DNA from: Sphingobacterium allocomposti
Lineage (GTDB): Bacteria > Bacteroidota > Bacteroidia > Sphingobacteriales > Sphingobacteriaceae
Length of the DNA stretch: 64,000 nt
Reading direction: 5' to 3'
Assembly (NCBI RefSeq): GCF_008124885.1
Contig: NZ_VNHX01000018.1
Coordinates: 1 to 64,000, forward strand
The position numbers and the translations under genes are program-made. Positions 18,047 through 26,056 of the stretch are shown piece by piece. The notes beneath the pieces were generated by a model. It was not told where the DNA came from and searched no databases. It saw only the letters and a list, made by a program, of their open reading frames with translations. Position 1 is the first letter of the stretch, and each line of letters starts with the position of its first letter.

Positions 18047-18112
18047 TTTGGTGTGCTTATTGCTTGTACGTAACAAATTCCTTATACATCGGTGTATATG
18101 CGGGTTGAATTG

Positions 18113-18120
18113 TATTTTTG
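18113..18120 (+). promoter_or_regulatory. -7 element of the amidase gene
   Basis: TATTTTTG fits TAnnTTTG, 14 bases before the ATG at 18135. It places the transcription start after the in-frame ATG at 18048 and so supports the later start. Confidence 0.55.
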
Positions 18121-18134
18121 AGAAAACGAAAGCA

Positions 18135-18962
18135 ATGAAAAGAGAATGGTATGCATTATCCATTTCGGCATGGCTGCTGGTAGCCGTCTCGTGTGGAGGC
18201 GGAAAGTATGCCGCTACGGAAAAAGTATATAAAAAGAAGGCAAAAGAATTTGCTGCTTTATATAAAGAGACGCCGGCTACGGGACAGTTGGAGCGTATCG
18301 CAGCGCCGGAGAAAGAGTGGATTGCTTCCATTAACTTTGGTGTCCGGAAGCCTAACTATGTCATGATCCACCATACGGCACAAAACTCGTTGGATCAAAC
18401 GGTTCGGACCTTTCACAACGCTAAAGCGGGGGTCAGTTCGCATTATGTAATCGGCAGGGATGGGAAGGTTGTTCAGATGGTCAATGACCTCTACAGGGGG
18501 CATCACGCCGGCTTGGGAAAGTGGGGTAACGATACAGACCTGAACTCCTCATCCATCGGTATAGAGCTTGATAATAACGGAACAACGGATCCGTGGCCAG
18601 ATGCGCAGATTGATGCGTTGGTGGCCCTGCTACGTTATCTTAAAGATACCTATAAGATCCCACAGGCAAACTTCATTGGACATATGGATTATGCCCCCAC
18701 GAGGAAGAACGACCCCTCACGCTTTCCTTGGAAGAAGTTGGCTGACCAAGGCTTTGGCTACTGGTACGATCAATATCTGGAAACCCCTCCTGCCGGTTTC
18801 GACCCGAAACTTGCGCTCCGTATTATCGGTTACGATGTGAAGAACCTTGATGCTGCTATTAAGGCTTTCAAGTTTCATTACGTCCAAAAGGATACTCACA
18901 CAGCTACGTTGAATGAAGAAGATCTAAAGATATTATATTCTATTTTCAAAAAATACCTCTAA
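18135..18962 (+). CDS. N-acetylmuramoyl-L-alanine amidase, lipoprotein
   Basis: From the ATG at 18135 this is 275 residues with signal peptide and lipobox AVSC (C20), so it is anchored in a membrane facing the periplasm. The Amidase_2 domain has MIHHTAQNS (zinc histidine), SSHYVIGRDGKVVQMV, YRGHHAG and GHMDYAPTRKNDP with the second histidine and aspartate ligands. This is the layout of AmiD-type enzymes that cut the MurNAc-L-alanine bond in peptidoglycan turnover. A C-terminal peptidoglycan-binding-like stretch follows (ALRIIGYDVKNLDAAIKAF). Confidence 0.92.
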   Translation: MKREWYALSISAWLLVAVSCGGGKYAATEKVYKKKAKEFAALYKETPATGQLERIAAPEKEWIASINFGVRKPNYVMIHHTAQNSLDQTVRTFHNAKAGVSSHYVIGRDGKVVQMVNDLYRGHHAGLGKWGNDTDLNSSSIGIELDNNGTTDPWPDAQIDALVALLRYLKDTYKIPQANFIGHMDYAPTRKNDPSRFPWKKLADQGFGYWYDQYLETPPAGFDPKLALRIIGYDVKNLDAAIKAFKFHYVQKDTHTATLNEEDLKILYSIFKKYL

Positions 18963-19054
18963 AGTGCGCCTCGGCCATCGTGCGTGCTAAACCGCAACGG
19001 AAAATCCATTAATGCTGTAAAAGGAAGAGCGGTCTGGGCATTCTGCGTAGTCCG

Positions 19055-20368
19055 CTAAACCGTCTTCACGAACTTCTCATCGTAGTTTTCGATGTCTACG
19101 ATATAGCCGTTTTGTATGAGGAAGTCGAACAGGTGCCGCGCCTCTTCCGCAACCGGCATATTTTGCGTGGTGACAATTCTGTTGGTCTTTCTGTCAAGAT
19201 ACGGGTACGCATAAAGCTTGACGTCCTTACTAAACATGCCCGATATGTAGGATAGGAGTTCGTTTGTATAAAGATCTTTGTTGTAATTGTGCGTATTAAA
19301 TATGTTTTTCAGATTGGATATGTTGGTGGCAATACCTACATGTTTTGGCTTAAATGTTTGTATGAACTCTGCCAGATGGTTGTTTCGCCGGAAGTTAGAA
19401 ACCATAATGTTGTTTCCGGTCGAGCATAGGTATTCTGCCCGTTCTGCGAAATAGGCTAAATCGTCATCGGTGATCGGGCTGTCGTCATCCAGAACGTTGC
19501 CCATAAGCACCTCAATCAAAACAACCGTATCGTCGGGCGTTGCCCCTGTATTTTTTTTGAACTGATCGACGGCGAGGTTGAACAGATCAAAGTTGGGATT
19601 TGATTTTTGCCGGTATTTTGTTCGGAGGATGATGATGTTCTTCTTGTAAAGGTAGTCTTTTATCTGCGCTGCTTTTGCATCTGGGCGGAAGATAGCCGCC
19701 TTTGCAAAGCCCTTGGCAATCAAGTAGAGATTCAGCAGGCGCTCGTTTGCCTGCTCAAAAACGGGACCTGAGACTTTCACGAGGTCGATCTCTACGGAGC
19801 CGATCGACAGGTTGTCTACCAATGACTCGATCATTGTCTGGGGATCGTCTGCGTAAAAGTAGGCCGCGAATATAAGGTTGACGCCCAGAATGCCCAGTAC
19901 TTTGGATTGGAGTCGGGAGTCGCTATCAAGGAGGCGAACGTGTATGACGATGTCGTTTATGGGGCCTCCTACTTCATGCTGGAAGCGGACACCGATCCAT
20001 CCGTGGGGATCGTTGGTTTTTGTGAAGTTTAGTGTCGTTACCGTATCGGCAAAGGCGAAGAACTTTTTCGACTCGTATTTTTCACCATGCAAGCGTTCGG
20101 TAAGCAAGTTGAATTCATGGTGGAGCATCTTGATCAAACGTGTACGGCTAACATATCGCCCCGACTCCTCGGCCCCGTATATGGCATCGCTGAAAGCCAT
20201 GTCATAGGCGGAGATGGTTTTGGCAATGGTGCCGGAGGCTGCCCCCGCTTCGAAAAAGTTGCGGGCAACTTCTTGTCCTGCGCCGATTTCTGCAAAAGTC
20301 CCGTAGATGTCTGGGTTAAGGTTAATTTTAAGTGCTTTGCGTTTGGTCTCAAAAATTTCTCTTGCCAT
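19055..20368 (-). CDS. Conserved protein of unknown function (sometimes labelled nicotinate-nucleotide adenylyltransferase)
   Basis: From the ATG at 20368 this is 437 residues opening MAREIFETKRKALKINLNPD, then the highly conserved YGTFAEIGAGQEVARNFF and GAASGTIAKTISAYDM. The family occurs in many bacteria. I recall database names such as nicotinate-nucleotide adenylyltransferase for it, but I see neither the HxGH motif nor the ISSTxxR motif of that enzyme, so I would not transfer the name. The protein lacks signal peptide and membrane segments. It is probably an independent transcript: a terminator precedes it, and TACCTTTG ends four bases before the ATG, predicting a leaderless mRNA. Confidence 0.85.
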   Translation of the reverse strand: MAREIFETKRKALKINLNPDIYGTFAEIGAGQEVARNFFEAGAASGTIAKTISAYDMAFSDAIYGAEESGRYVSRTRLIKMLHHEFNLLTERLHGEKYESKKFFAFADTVTTLNFTKTNDPHGWIGVRFQHEVGGPINDIVIHVRLLDSDSRLQSKVLGILGVNLIFAAYFYADDPQTMIESLVDNLSIGSVEIDLVKVSGPVFEQANERLLNLYLIAKGFAKAAIFRPDAKAAQIKDYLYKKNIIILRTKYRQKSNPNFDLFNLAVDQFKKNTGATPDDTVVLIEVLMGNVLDDDSPITDDDLAYFAERAEYLCSTGNNIMVSNFRRNNHLAEFIQTFKPKHVGIATNISNLKNIFNTHNYNKDLYTNELLSYISGMFSKDVKLYAYPYLDRKTNRIVTTQNMPVAEEARHLFDFLIQNGYIVDIENYDEKFVKTV

Positions 20369-20372
20369 AGTG

Positions 20373-20380
20373 CAAAGGTA
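20373..20380 (-). promoter_or_regulatory. -7 element, probable leaderless transcript
   Basis: On the minus strand this is TACCTTTG, followed by CACT and then the ATG at 20368: a four-base gap. It decides against the alternative start at 20383. Confidence 0.6.
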
Positions 20381-20419
20381 CAAAAATCGGGGGGATTATT
20401 CGGAAGCCGATCCTTTTAG

Positions 20420-20456
20420 AAAAATAAAATTAGGCTTGCCTAAAGCAAACCTAATT
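20420..20456 (-). terminator. Terminator of the pgm-nudix unit
   Basis: A 13-base stem with one mismatch (20427-20439 with 20445-20457) overlaps the nudix stop codon. On the minus strand it is followed by a T-rich run, so it ends the leftward pgm-nudix transcript. Confidence 0.7.
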
Positions 20457-20982
20457 TTTTAAAAGTATAGAAAAGTGCAGATGCGTGAAGAGCCTGGCCG
20501 ATCCTGTTGTCGAATAAGATGGTTTTCGCCTCCTCGATAGACATGAGGAGAACATCGATGTCCTCCGAACTATCCAGTTCCTGCTCCTGAACCTTTCTTC
20601 CACCCGTAAGAAGGTAGGTGTACGTGATATTGCCACTCGTGGCCGGATTGGCATAGAGTTGACATATCTGTTCGATTGAATCGAAGGCATATCCCGTTTC
20701 TTCCAGAAGCTCGCGGCGGGCGGCTTCAGCAGGGTCTTCGCCTTCTTCGACGACGCCCGCAGGCAGCTCCACCATAATCTCGCCGGCGCCATGCCGGTAC
20801 TGCTGTACAAACAATACTTGGTTGTCGTCCGTAATTCCCACCATATTTACCCAAGTGGGATATTCCAAGACGTAATATTCATCCTTGATATGTCCCCCCG
20901 GCAACTGCAGTTTGTCAACGCGCAGCGTCGCCCACGGTCGTTGGATAATATATTTTGAATCTAATAAGGTCCATTTGTCCAT
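20440..20982 (-). CDS. Nudix hydrolase, ADP-ribose pyrophosphatase type
   Basis: This 180-residue enzyme has a complete Nudix box at residues 76-98 (G-x5-E-x7-RELLEETG; seen as GEDPAEAARRELLEETG). It also has the upstream ELPAG and downstream YANPATSGNITYTYLL segments usual for ADP-sugar hydrolases. The likely substrate is ADP-ribose or an ADP-glucose-like sugar, but specificity is not fixed by sequence. It starts 2 bases after the phosphoglucomutase stop, which fits a role in sugar-nucleotide turnover. Confidence 0.9.
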   Translation of the reverse strand: MDKWTLLDSKYIIQRPWATLRVDKLQLPGGHIKDEYYVLEYPTWVNMVGITDDNQVLFVQQYRHGAGEIMVELPAGVVEEGEDPAEAARRELLEETGYAFDSIEQICQLYANPATSGNITYTYLLTGGRKVQEQELDSSEDIDVLLMSIEEAKTILFDNRIGQALHASALFYTFKKLGLL

Positions 20983-20984
20983 AA

Positions 20985-22724
20985 CTAGTCCTTCACGATA
21001 TCAGCCATGATGTTTTTCACTTTTTCTTCCAGCTTCGCGGATACGTGCTCATAAGCGTCCGCGGCAGTTAGCTGTTCTTTAACCGAGCAGTAGAACTTAA
21101 TTTTAGGCTCTGTCCCGGATGGCCGCGCCGAAATCACATCACCGTCAACAGTAATGAATTGAAGAACGTCTGACTTAGGAAGATCAATTGAAGTCTGGCT
21201 GTCGTCGGCAATAACGTACGATCGTTGAGCTTGATAATCGCGTATTTCCTTAACCTGTATTCCCCCAAGGGTTTGTGGAGGGTTCGCACGCAGGTCCGCC
21301 ATCATCTGTTTAATTTCCTCGGCTCCGGCTTTTCCTTTTTTTGTTAAAGAGATCAACTTTTCCTGATAGAACCCGTATGTTCCGTAGATATCTAGGAGAA
21401 CGTCGAATAATGTTTTTCCCTGGCTTTTAAAGTAGGCCGCCATTTCGGCAATGAATGCGCAGGCGTTTACGGCGTCTTTATCGCGTACCAGATCGCCGAC
21501 TAGAAATCCGTAACTTTCTTCGCCGCCGACGAGATAGTTTTCCTGCCCTTCCAGGCGCGTCATGACCTCGCCGATAAATTTGAATCCGGTCAGTGTCTCA
21601 TAGTGCTTAACACCAAAGCCACTGCTGATGTCGGTCATCAAGTTGGACGTCACGATAGTTTTCACGATAAAGTCGTTTTTCTGAAGAGTCGCCTGTTCTG
21701 CCTTGGAAGATAGAACATAAAAAATGAGCAGACTACCGATCTGGTTTCCGTTGAGCAGCTGCATCTCTCCTTTGCGGTTTTTCACGGCTAGCCCCACACG
21801 GTCGGCGTCGGGATCGGTAGCCATAACTACGTCCGCATCGATCTCCTGACCTTTTTGTTTGGCTTTGCTCATGGCCTCTTCTTCCTCCGGATTGGGATAA
21901 ATAACAGTGGGAAAGTTGCCGTCGGGCGTAGCTTGTTCCTCTACCAGGTGTACATTTTCGAAGCCCCATGCCTTGAGCATCTTGGGAACGATGGTAATAC
22001 CCGTGCCGTGGATGGACGAGTATACAATCTTAAGATCTTTCTGTGCAAGCACCGCTTCAGGATGTATACTGAGGCCCTGATTCGCGTTCACGTAAAGATC
22101 GTCAAAGCTCTCGTCTATCAAGGTGATGTTATCTGCAACACGGTCAAAGCGGATTTCAGCAACCGACTGGATCGCGTTAACTTCGGTGATGACGTTTTTA
22201 TCGTGCGGAGCTACAAGCTGACCACCGTCATTCCAGTATGCTTTGTAACCGTTGTATTCTTTCGGATTATGGGATGCTGTCAGCATAACGCCTCCCTGAC
22301 ATTCGAAGTGACGAACGGCGAAAGAGAGCATGGGCGTCGGCCGTAACTCTTTAAATAAATAGACGTGTATGCCGTTTGCAGAGAACACGTCGGCCACAAG
22401 ATGTCCAAATTGCTGGGAGTTGTTGCGGCTATCATAAGAAACGGCGACCTTAATAGGTTGGTCGGGAAACTGTTTTTTCAGGTAGTTTGCAAGGCCCTGT
22501 GTGGCTTTCCCGATCGTGTATTTGTTCATGCGGTTGGATCCGACGCCCATAATTCCGCGCAAACCGCCCGTGCCAAACTCTAGCTCTTTATAGAAGGAAT
22601 CGAGAAGTTCCGTTTCCTCATTGTTGTCGATCAATTGTTGAACCTGCGCGACAGTGGCCTCATCGTATTCTGTACTTAACCATTGTTGGATACGTTGTTG
22701 TGTGGCTTGGTCTATGTTATTCAT
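20985..22724 (-). CDS. Phospho-sugar mutase (phosphoglucomutase/phosphomannomutase)
   Basis: The 579-residue alpha-D-phosphohexomutase shows all four domains: FGTGGLRGIMG near residue 50, the phosphoserine loop TASHNPKEYNGYK (S151 catalytic), the metal-binding loop DPDADRVG, the sugar-binding GGEESYGFLVGD and the phosphate-binding SARPSGTEPKIKFY. It interconverts hexose 1- and 6-phosphates for glycan and storage-polymer synthesis. Its length fits the long PGM2-like subgroup. It is the first gene of a leftward unit with the Nudix hydrolase. Confidence 0.95.
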   Translation of the reverse strand: MNNIDQATQQRIQQWLSTEYDEATVAQVQQLIDNNEETELLDSFYKELEFGTGGLRGIMGVGSNRMNKYTIGKATQGLANYLKKQFPDQPIKVAVSYDSRNNSQQFGHLVADVFSANGIHVYLFKELRPTPMLSFAVRHFECQGGVMLTASHNPKEYNGYKAYWNDGGQLVAPHDKNVITEVNAIQSVAEIRFDRVADNITLIDESFDDLYVNANQGLSIHPEAVLAQKDLKIVYSSIHGTGITIVPKMLKAWGFENVHLVEEQATPDGNFPTVIYPNPEEEEAMSKAKQKGQEIDADVVMATDPDADRVGLAVKNRKGEMQLLNGNQIGSLLIFYVLSSKAEQATLQKNDFIVKTIVTSNLMTDISSGFGVKHYETLTGFKFIGEVMTRLEGQENYLVGGEESYGFLVGDLVRDKDAVNACAFIAEMAAYFKSQGKTLFDVLLDIYGTYGFYQEKLISLTKKGKAGAEEIKQMMADLRANPPQTLGGIQVKEIRDYQAQRSYVIADDSQTSIDLPKSDVLQFITVDGDVISARPSGTEPKIKFYCSVKEQLTAADAYEHVSAKLEEKVKNIMADIVKD

Positions 22725-22968
22725 ATATTATTATTTTTTTAATGGGCATATGGAATACTCATGCGTGTTTGTGTTTTGCGCAAACATGCGTATTTCATGC
22801 TGTTCAATTCCGTTGTTTAAACTTAGATAAATTTCGTTCGATTTACAAAATACATATCGTAGATAAAATCAAATTTTCGGGCAATTGTTTTGATAAGCAG
22901 CAACTGGTTGCAGACGACTATGATACCTTAGAAGGCCGCTGTATGTTTACTGGTCCCCCCCGCTCTTC

Positions 22969-23595
22969 TTAGGCGTCACACCAGCCATAGGCGCGGTCTA
23001 AGACGGTTACGTACCAAGCCCCGTTATATTTTTTAACGTGGAATATCAGATTTTCGTTTTTTGTGAGGATCACACGGAAGCTGTCTTTTTCTATTTCCGT
23101 GATCGTTTTCAGTTCGTCGTCTCCTACTTCGCCGAACTCCTGCCTGAATTCAGCGATCCGTGTCAGCTGGATTGCCTGTTCGGTTGTATCGCAGAAGAAC
23201 CCCAGCTTGTCCCATTTCTCGCCCCCGCAGTCGTAAACCGGAAGTTTGTCGAACCGGAGGACGTACTCGTTTTCGAACGTGGTGTAGGGGAAATGCGTTG
23301 GCAGCGGCTTTTGGAAGTCTATACTGTCCACGCGCTCATAGGTGTCTGCCGCCCCAGGACGGTAAATAACATAAAGACCTAAGTCCGGATGGATCAATGC
23401 GTTGGCTTTTTGGTTGTCCTGACTGATATACGCACGGGTAAATCGCGTAATCGTCTCCGTTATCTGTTGCGTTTCAGCGGATGGAATTTGCGTGTTTTCC
23501 GTGGAGTCCTTCTTCTCTTCGGTTTTTTTGTTGGAGGACGTACAGGAAACACACGCGAGGATGAGGCAGCATAGTGCCAAGCCTAAGTTTTTCAT
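22969..23595 (-). CDS. Lipoprotein coupled to the dienoyl-CoA reductase gene
   Basis: From the ATG at 23595 this is 208 residues with signal peptide and lipobox ACVSC (C18). A low-complexity acidic-serine linker follows (SSNKKTEEKKDSTENTQ) and then a globular domain (ITRFTRAYISQDNQKANALI, YVTVLDRAYGWCDA) of NTF2- or SnoaL-like character. The family is unknown to me. The start overlaps the stop of the upstream SDR gene by four bases (ATGA), so it is translated with two fatty-acid enzymes, an odd partner for a surface lipoprotein. Confidence 0.8.
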   Translation of the reverse strand: MKNLGLALCCLILACVSCTSSNKKTEEKKDSTENTQIPSAETQQITETITRFTRAYISQDNQKANALIHPDLGLYVIYRPGAADTYERVDSIDFQKPLPTHFPYTTFENEYVLRFDKLPVYDCGGEKWDKLGFFCDTTEQAIQLTRIAEFRQEFGEVGDDELKTITEIEKDSFRVILTKNENLIFHVKKYNGAWYVTVLDRAYGWCDA

Positions 23596-24464
23596 GTTTT
23601 GTTGTTTTTTCGGATTGTACTTTCTATGGCGTCCCACATCTCGGAAGGGATCGCTTCGAGGTTATTAAATTCGCCTGCACCTTGTAGCCATTCGCCGCCA
23701 TCAATCGTGACGACTTCTCCGTTAATGAACCCCGCGAAATCGGAAAGCAAGAATGCGGCCAAATTGGCAAGCTCCTGGTGTTCGCCGACCCGCTTTAAAG
23801 GCACTTTATTTCTGAAATCGAATTTATCGATAAGGTTGCCGGGGAGCAGGCGTTCCCATGCGCCCTTCGTCGGAAAGGGGCCCGGAGCTATAGCATTATG
23901 TCGGATTCCATATTTTCCCCACTCTACAGCCAGCGAGCGGGTCAGCGCCAGTACGCCCCCTTTGGCCACCGCGGAAGGAACCACGTATGCCGAACCGGTA
24001 AAGGCATAGGTGGTCACGATATTAAGAACCGACGCCGGCTGTTTATTGGCGATCCAGTTTTTTCCAAAGGCCAGGGTACAGTTTATTGTCCCTTTCAGTA
24101 CAATATCAATGATTGTTGAGAACGCGTTGGGAGAAAGACGCTCTGTTGGCGAAATGAAGTTTCCGGCGGCATTGTTTACCAATGCATGTACAGCTCCGAA
24201 GCGCTCCTCGATGAGATGTAGCAACGCTTCTACATCTTCTATCTTTCGGACATCACAAGAGACGGGAAGTATGGGGTTGCCCGTGTGCTGGGAGATTTCG
24301 TTGGCGGCCTGTTCCAAAACATCCAGCTTACGGCTGGTGATGACCACATTGGCCCCCAGTTCGGAAAAATACGTCGACATCGCTTTTCCAAGGCCGGTGC
24401 CCCCTCCGGTTACGACAATTGTTTTTCCCCTTAGGGCGCCCTCTTTTAATGCTCCTTCGATCAT
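23592..24464 (-). CDS. DECR1-like 2,4-dienoyl-CoA reductase (SDR family)
   Basis: This 290-residue short-chain dehydrogenase has NAD(P)-binding TGGGTGLG (residues 19-26), VNNAAGNFISP and the mitochondrial-DECR1 signature YAFTGSAYVVPS. The usual YxxxK tyrosine is absent (serine at that position). The tyrosine at Y153 lies 15 residues before K168, the same spacing as the catalytic Tyr199-Lys214 pair of human DECR1. The C-terminus (ANLAAFLLSDFAGFINGEVV, then GEFNNLEAI) also matches. The likely reaction is NADPH-dependent reduction of 2,4-dienoyl-CoA during oxidation of polyunsaturated fatty acids. It starts 4 bases after an ECI1-like isomerase gene that serves the same pathway. Confidence 0.88.
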   Translation of the reverse strand: MIEGALKEGALRGKTIVVTGGGTGLGKAMSTYFSELGANVVITSRKLDVLEQAANEISQHTGNPILPVSCDVRKIEDVEALLHLIEERFGAVHALVNNAAGNFISPTERLSPNAFSTIIDIVLKGTINCTLAFGKNWIANKQPASVLNIVTTYAFTGSAYVVPSAVAKGGVLALTRSLAVEWGKYGIRHNAIAPGPFPTKGAWERLLPGNLIDKFDFRNKVPLKRVGEHQELANLAAFLLSDFAGFINGEVVTIDGGEWLQGAGEFNNLEAIPSEMWDAIESTIRKNNKT

Positions 24465-24468
24465 AAGT

Positions 24469-25239
24469 CTACTCCTTCTTTTTGGTTAGATTGTCAATTA
24501 TAGTTTTTAGGATCTGCCGCGTAGACGGCCTCCACCACTGTTCTAAAACCTGCGTTATCGCTTGTGTTTTATTATCCCTGATTTTTTGAAGCAGGGCGCT
24601 CCGTAAGTTTAGCTTGGTGGTTCCCCAGGCATGCCGGTCGAATTGCGTCCAGCTTTTTGCTTTCCGCGACGCGGCTGTCTGAATACGTTCTAAAGGTACA
24701 GCTTCGTCAATGAGCCCCGAGGTTAAGGCTTCGGAAGGCTGGTATAGTTTACCTTCCAATAGATTCCGGTAGGCGGTGGCCTCTCCTAACCAGAAGCTGT
24801 AAAGCTCGAAGATGCTCGATGGGACGGTAATCCCGACGGGAACCTCGTTTAGGCCGATGATATAGTCGCCATCGGCCATAATGCGATAGTCGCAGCAGAT
24901 GGCCAGCACGCAGCCTCCGGCAGGGCTGTGTCCTGTGATGGAAGCGATCGTCGGCTTCGGTAGGGAGGCTAGCGTATAAATGAGCTCCATAAAGGCTTCC
25001 CAAAACCGCCTCATTTTGTCGGCATCATAATCGTATAGTGAAATTAGGTCCAACCCCGAAGAAAAGAACCCTTCTTTACCATGGATGATGACGGCTTCAA
25101 CCGACGGGTCATCCTTGGCTCGCCCAAGTTCAGTGCAAAGCTCTTGGACCATCTCTAGATGCATTGCGTTCGACTTGCCCCGGTCGAGCCCTATAGAAGC
25201 GATGTGGTCTACTGTCTGTGTTCTTATAAATTCGCTCAT
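24469..25239 (-). CDS. ECI1-like delta3-delta2-enoyl-CoA isomerase (crotonase family)
   Basis: The 256-residue crotonase-fold protein has the oxyanion-hole segments FFSSGLDL and HSPAGGCVLAICCDYRI. A single catalytic glutamate lies in GLNEVPVGI (E132), the position used by mitochondrial ECI1 isomerases, and the second hydratase glutamate is missing. It should move cis-3 or trans-3 double bonds to trans-2 so that unsaturated acyl-CoAs can enter beta-oxidation. The next gene downstream, 4 bases away, is the matching dienoyl-CoA reductase. The family and partner agree, so isomerase is favoured over hydratase. Confidence 0.87.
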   Translation of the reverse strand: MSEFIRTQTVDHIASIGLDRGKSNAMHLEMVQELCTELGRAKDDPSVEAVIIHGKEGFFSSGLDLISLYDYDADKMRRFWEAFMELIYTLASLPKPTIASITGHSPAGGCVLAICCDYRIMADGDYIIGLNEVPVGITVPSSIFELYSFWLGEATAYRNLLEGKLYQPSEALTSGLIDEAVPLERIQTAASRKAKSWTQFDRHAWGTTKLNLRSALLQKIRDNKTQAITQVLEQWWRPSTRQILKTIIDNLTKKKE

Positions 25240-25328
25240 AACCGTCTTATCATAGTTTATGGAAAAATACGTAAAAAAACATCAACATTATAAATATCCA
25301 ATGTCGAACTTCTAAAAAAAGATGTCCT

Positions 25329-25853
25329 ATGGCCGAATTAATCAACAACCAAAGTAAAGGAGGGACGAAGCAACGTCGGGGTATACGAAGAAGCACTGTA
25401 CCCCAGGTAGACTTGACAGCAATGGTAGATCTGGCGTTCCTGCTGATAACGTTCTTTATGCTCACGACATCGCTAAGTACGCCGAATCAGCTGGACGTGG
25501 CCATGCCGGATAAGAGCATCCTGTCGCCACCGGTCCTCTTGAGCGAAGACCGCACACTAAGCCTGCTTTTGGGCGGGAATAATGAAGTCGTGTATTATCT
25601 GGGAACATCCGATTCGCCAAAGACAGGCCCAGGGAACATCACCTATGGAAAGCCTGGAATAGAGCAGCTGCTGGTGTCCATGAAAGAAGCAGTGGCAAAG
25701 AGTACCGGCGGACAGGAGATATTTGTTCTTATCAAGCCGAGCGACGCTTCTGTAACACGTAATCTCGTTGATGCTGTCGACGCTGTTAAAAAAGCGGGGA
25801 TCGGCCGTTTTATGATTACGAAAGCTAATGATATAGACAAAGAGATGTTATAG
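25329..25853 (+). CDS. ExbD/TolR-family biopolymer transport protein
   Basis: This 174-residue protein has the ExbD layout: a short cytoplasmic N-terminus, one transmembrane helix with the proton-path aspartate (VDLAFLLITFFMLTTSL) and a periplasmic domain ending in EIFVLIKPSDASVTRNLVDAVDAV. With an ExbB or TolQ partner it would energise TonB or a related trans-envelope machine. No ExbB, TolQ or TonB gene is next to it, so it is an orphan. Two TonB-type outer-membrane proteins and the plug hybrid elsewhere in the window are possible clients. Confidence 0.92.
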   Translation: MAELINNQSKGGTKQRRGIRRSTVPQVDLTAMVDLAFLLITFFMLTTSLSTPNQLDVAMPDKSILSPPVLLSEDRTLSLLLGGNNEVVYYLGTSDSPKTGPGNITYGKPGIEQLLVSMKEAVAKSTGGQEIFVLIKPSDASVTRNLVDAVDAVKKAGIGRFMITKANDIDKEML

Positions 25854-26056
25854 TCTTCATGCCGGCGAGAATCGTACCGCCATTGTGCGACTATTCCTCG
25901 TATTTCGTGGCGCTGTCTCTATGTTTATGGAATAAGCAGAGAAGGTAGCGCCATTGTTCTACCGCTCATCTGCTGGGGATGCGACCGGTGCCTGGACCAG
26001 TCGGTAGTCATGCCTCTGAGCCAGTTCTATGCGACGTTATTGATCTTCGTTAAAAA

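Noticed and set aside
19055-20368. Naming the 437-residue protein nicotinate-nucleotide adenylyltransferase.
   Set aside because: The nucleotidyltransferase motifs (HxGH, ISSTxxR) are absent, so the common label is not supported.
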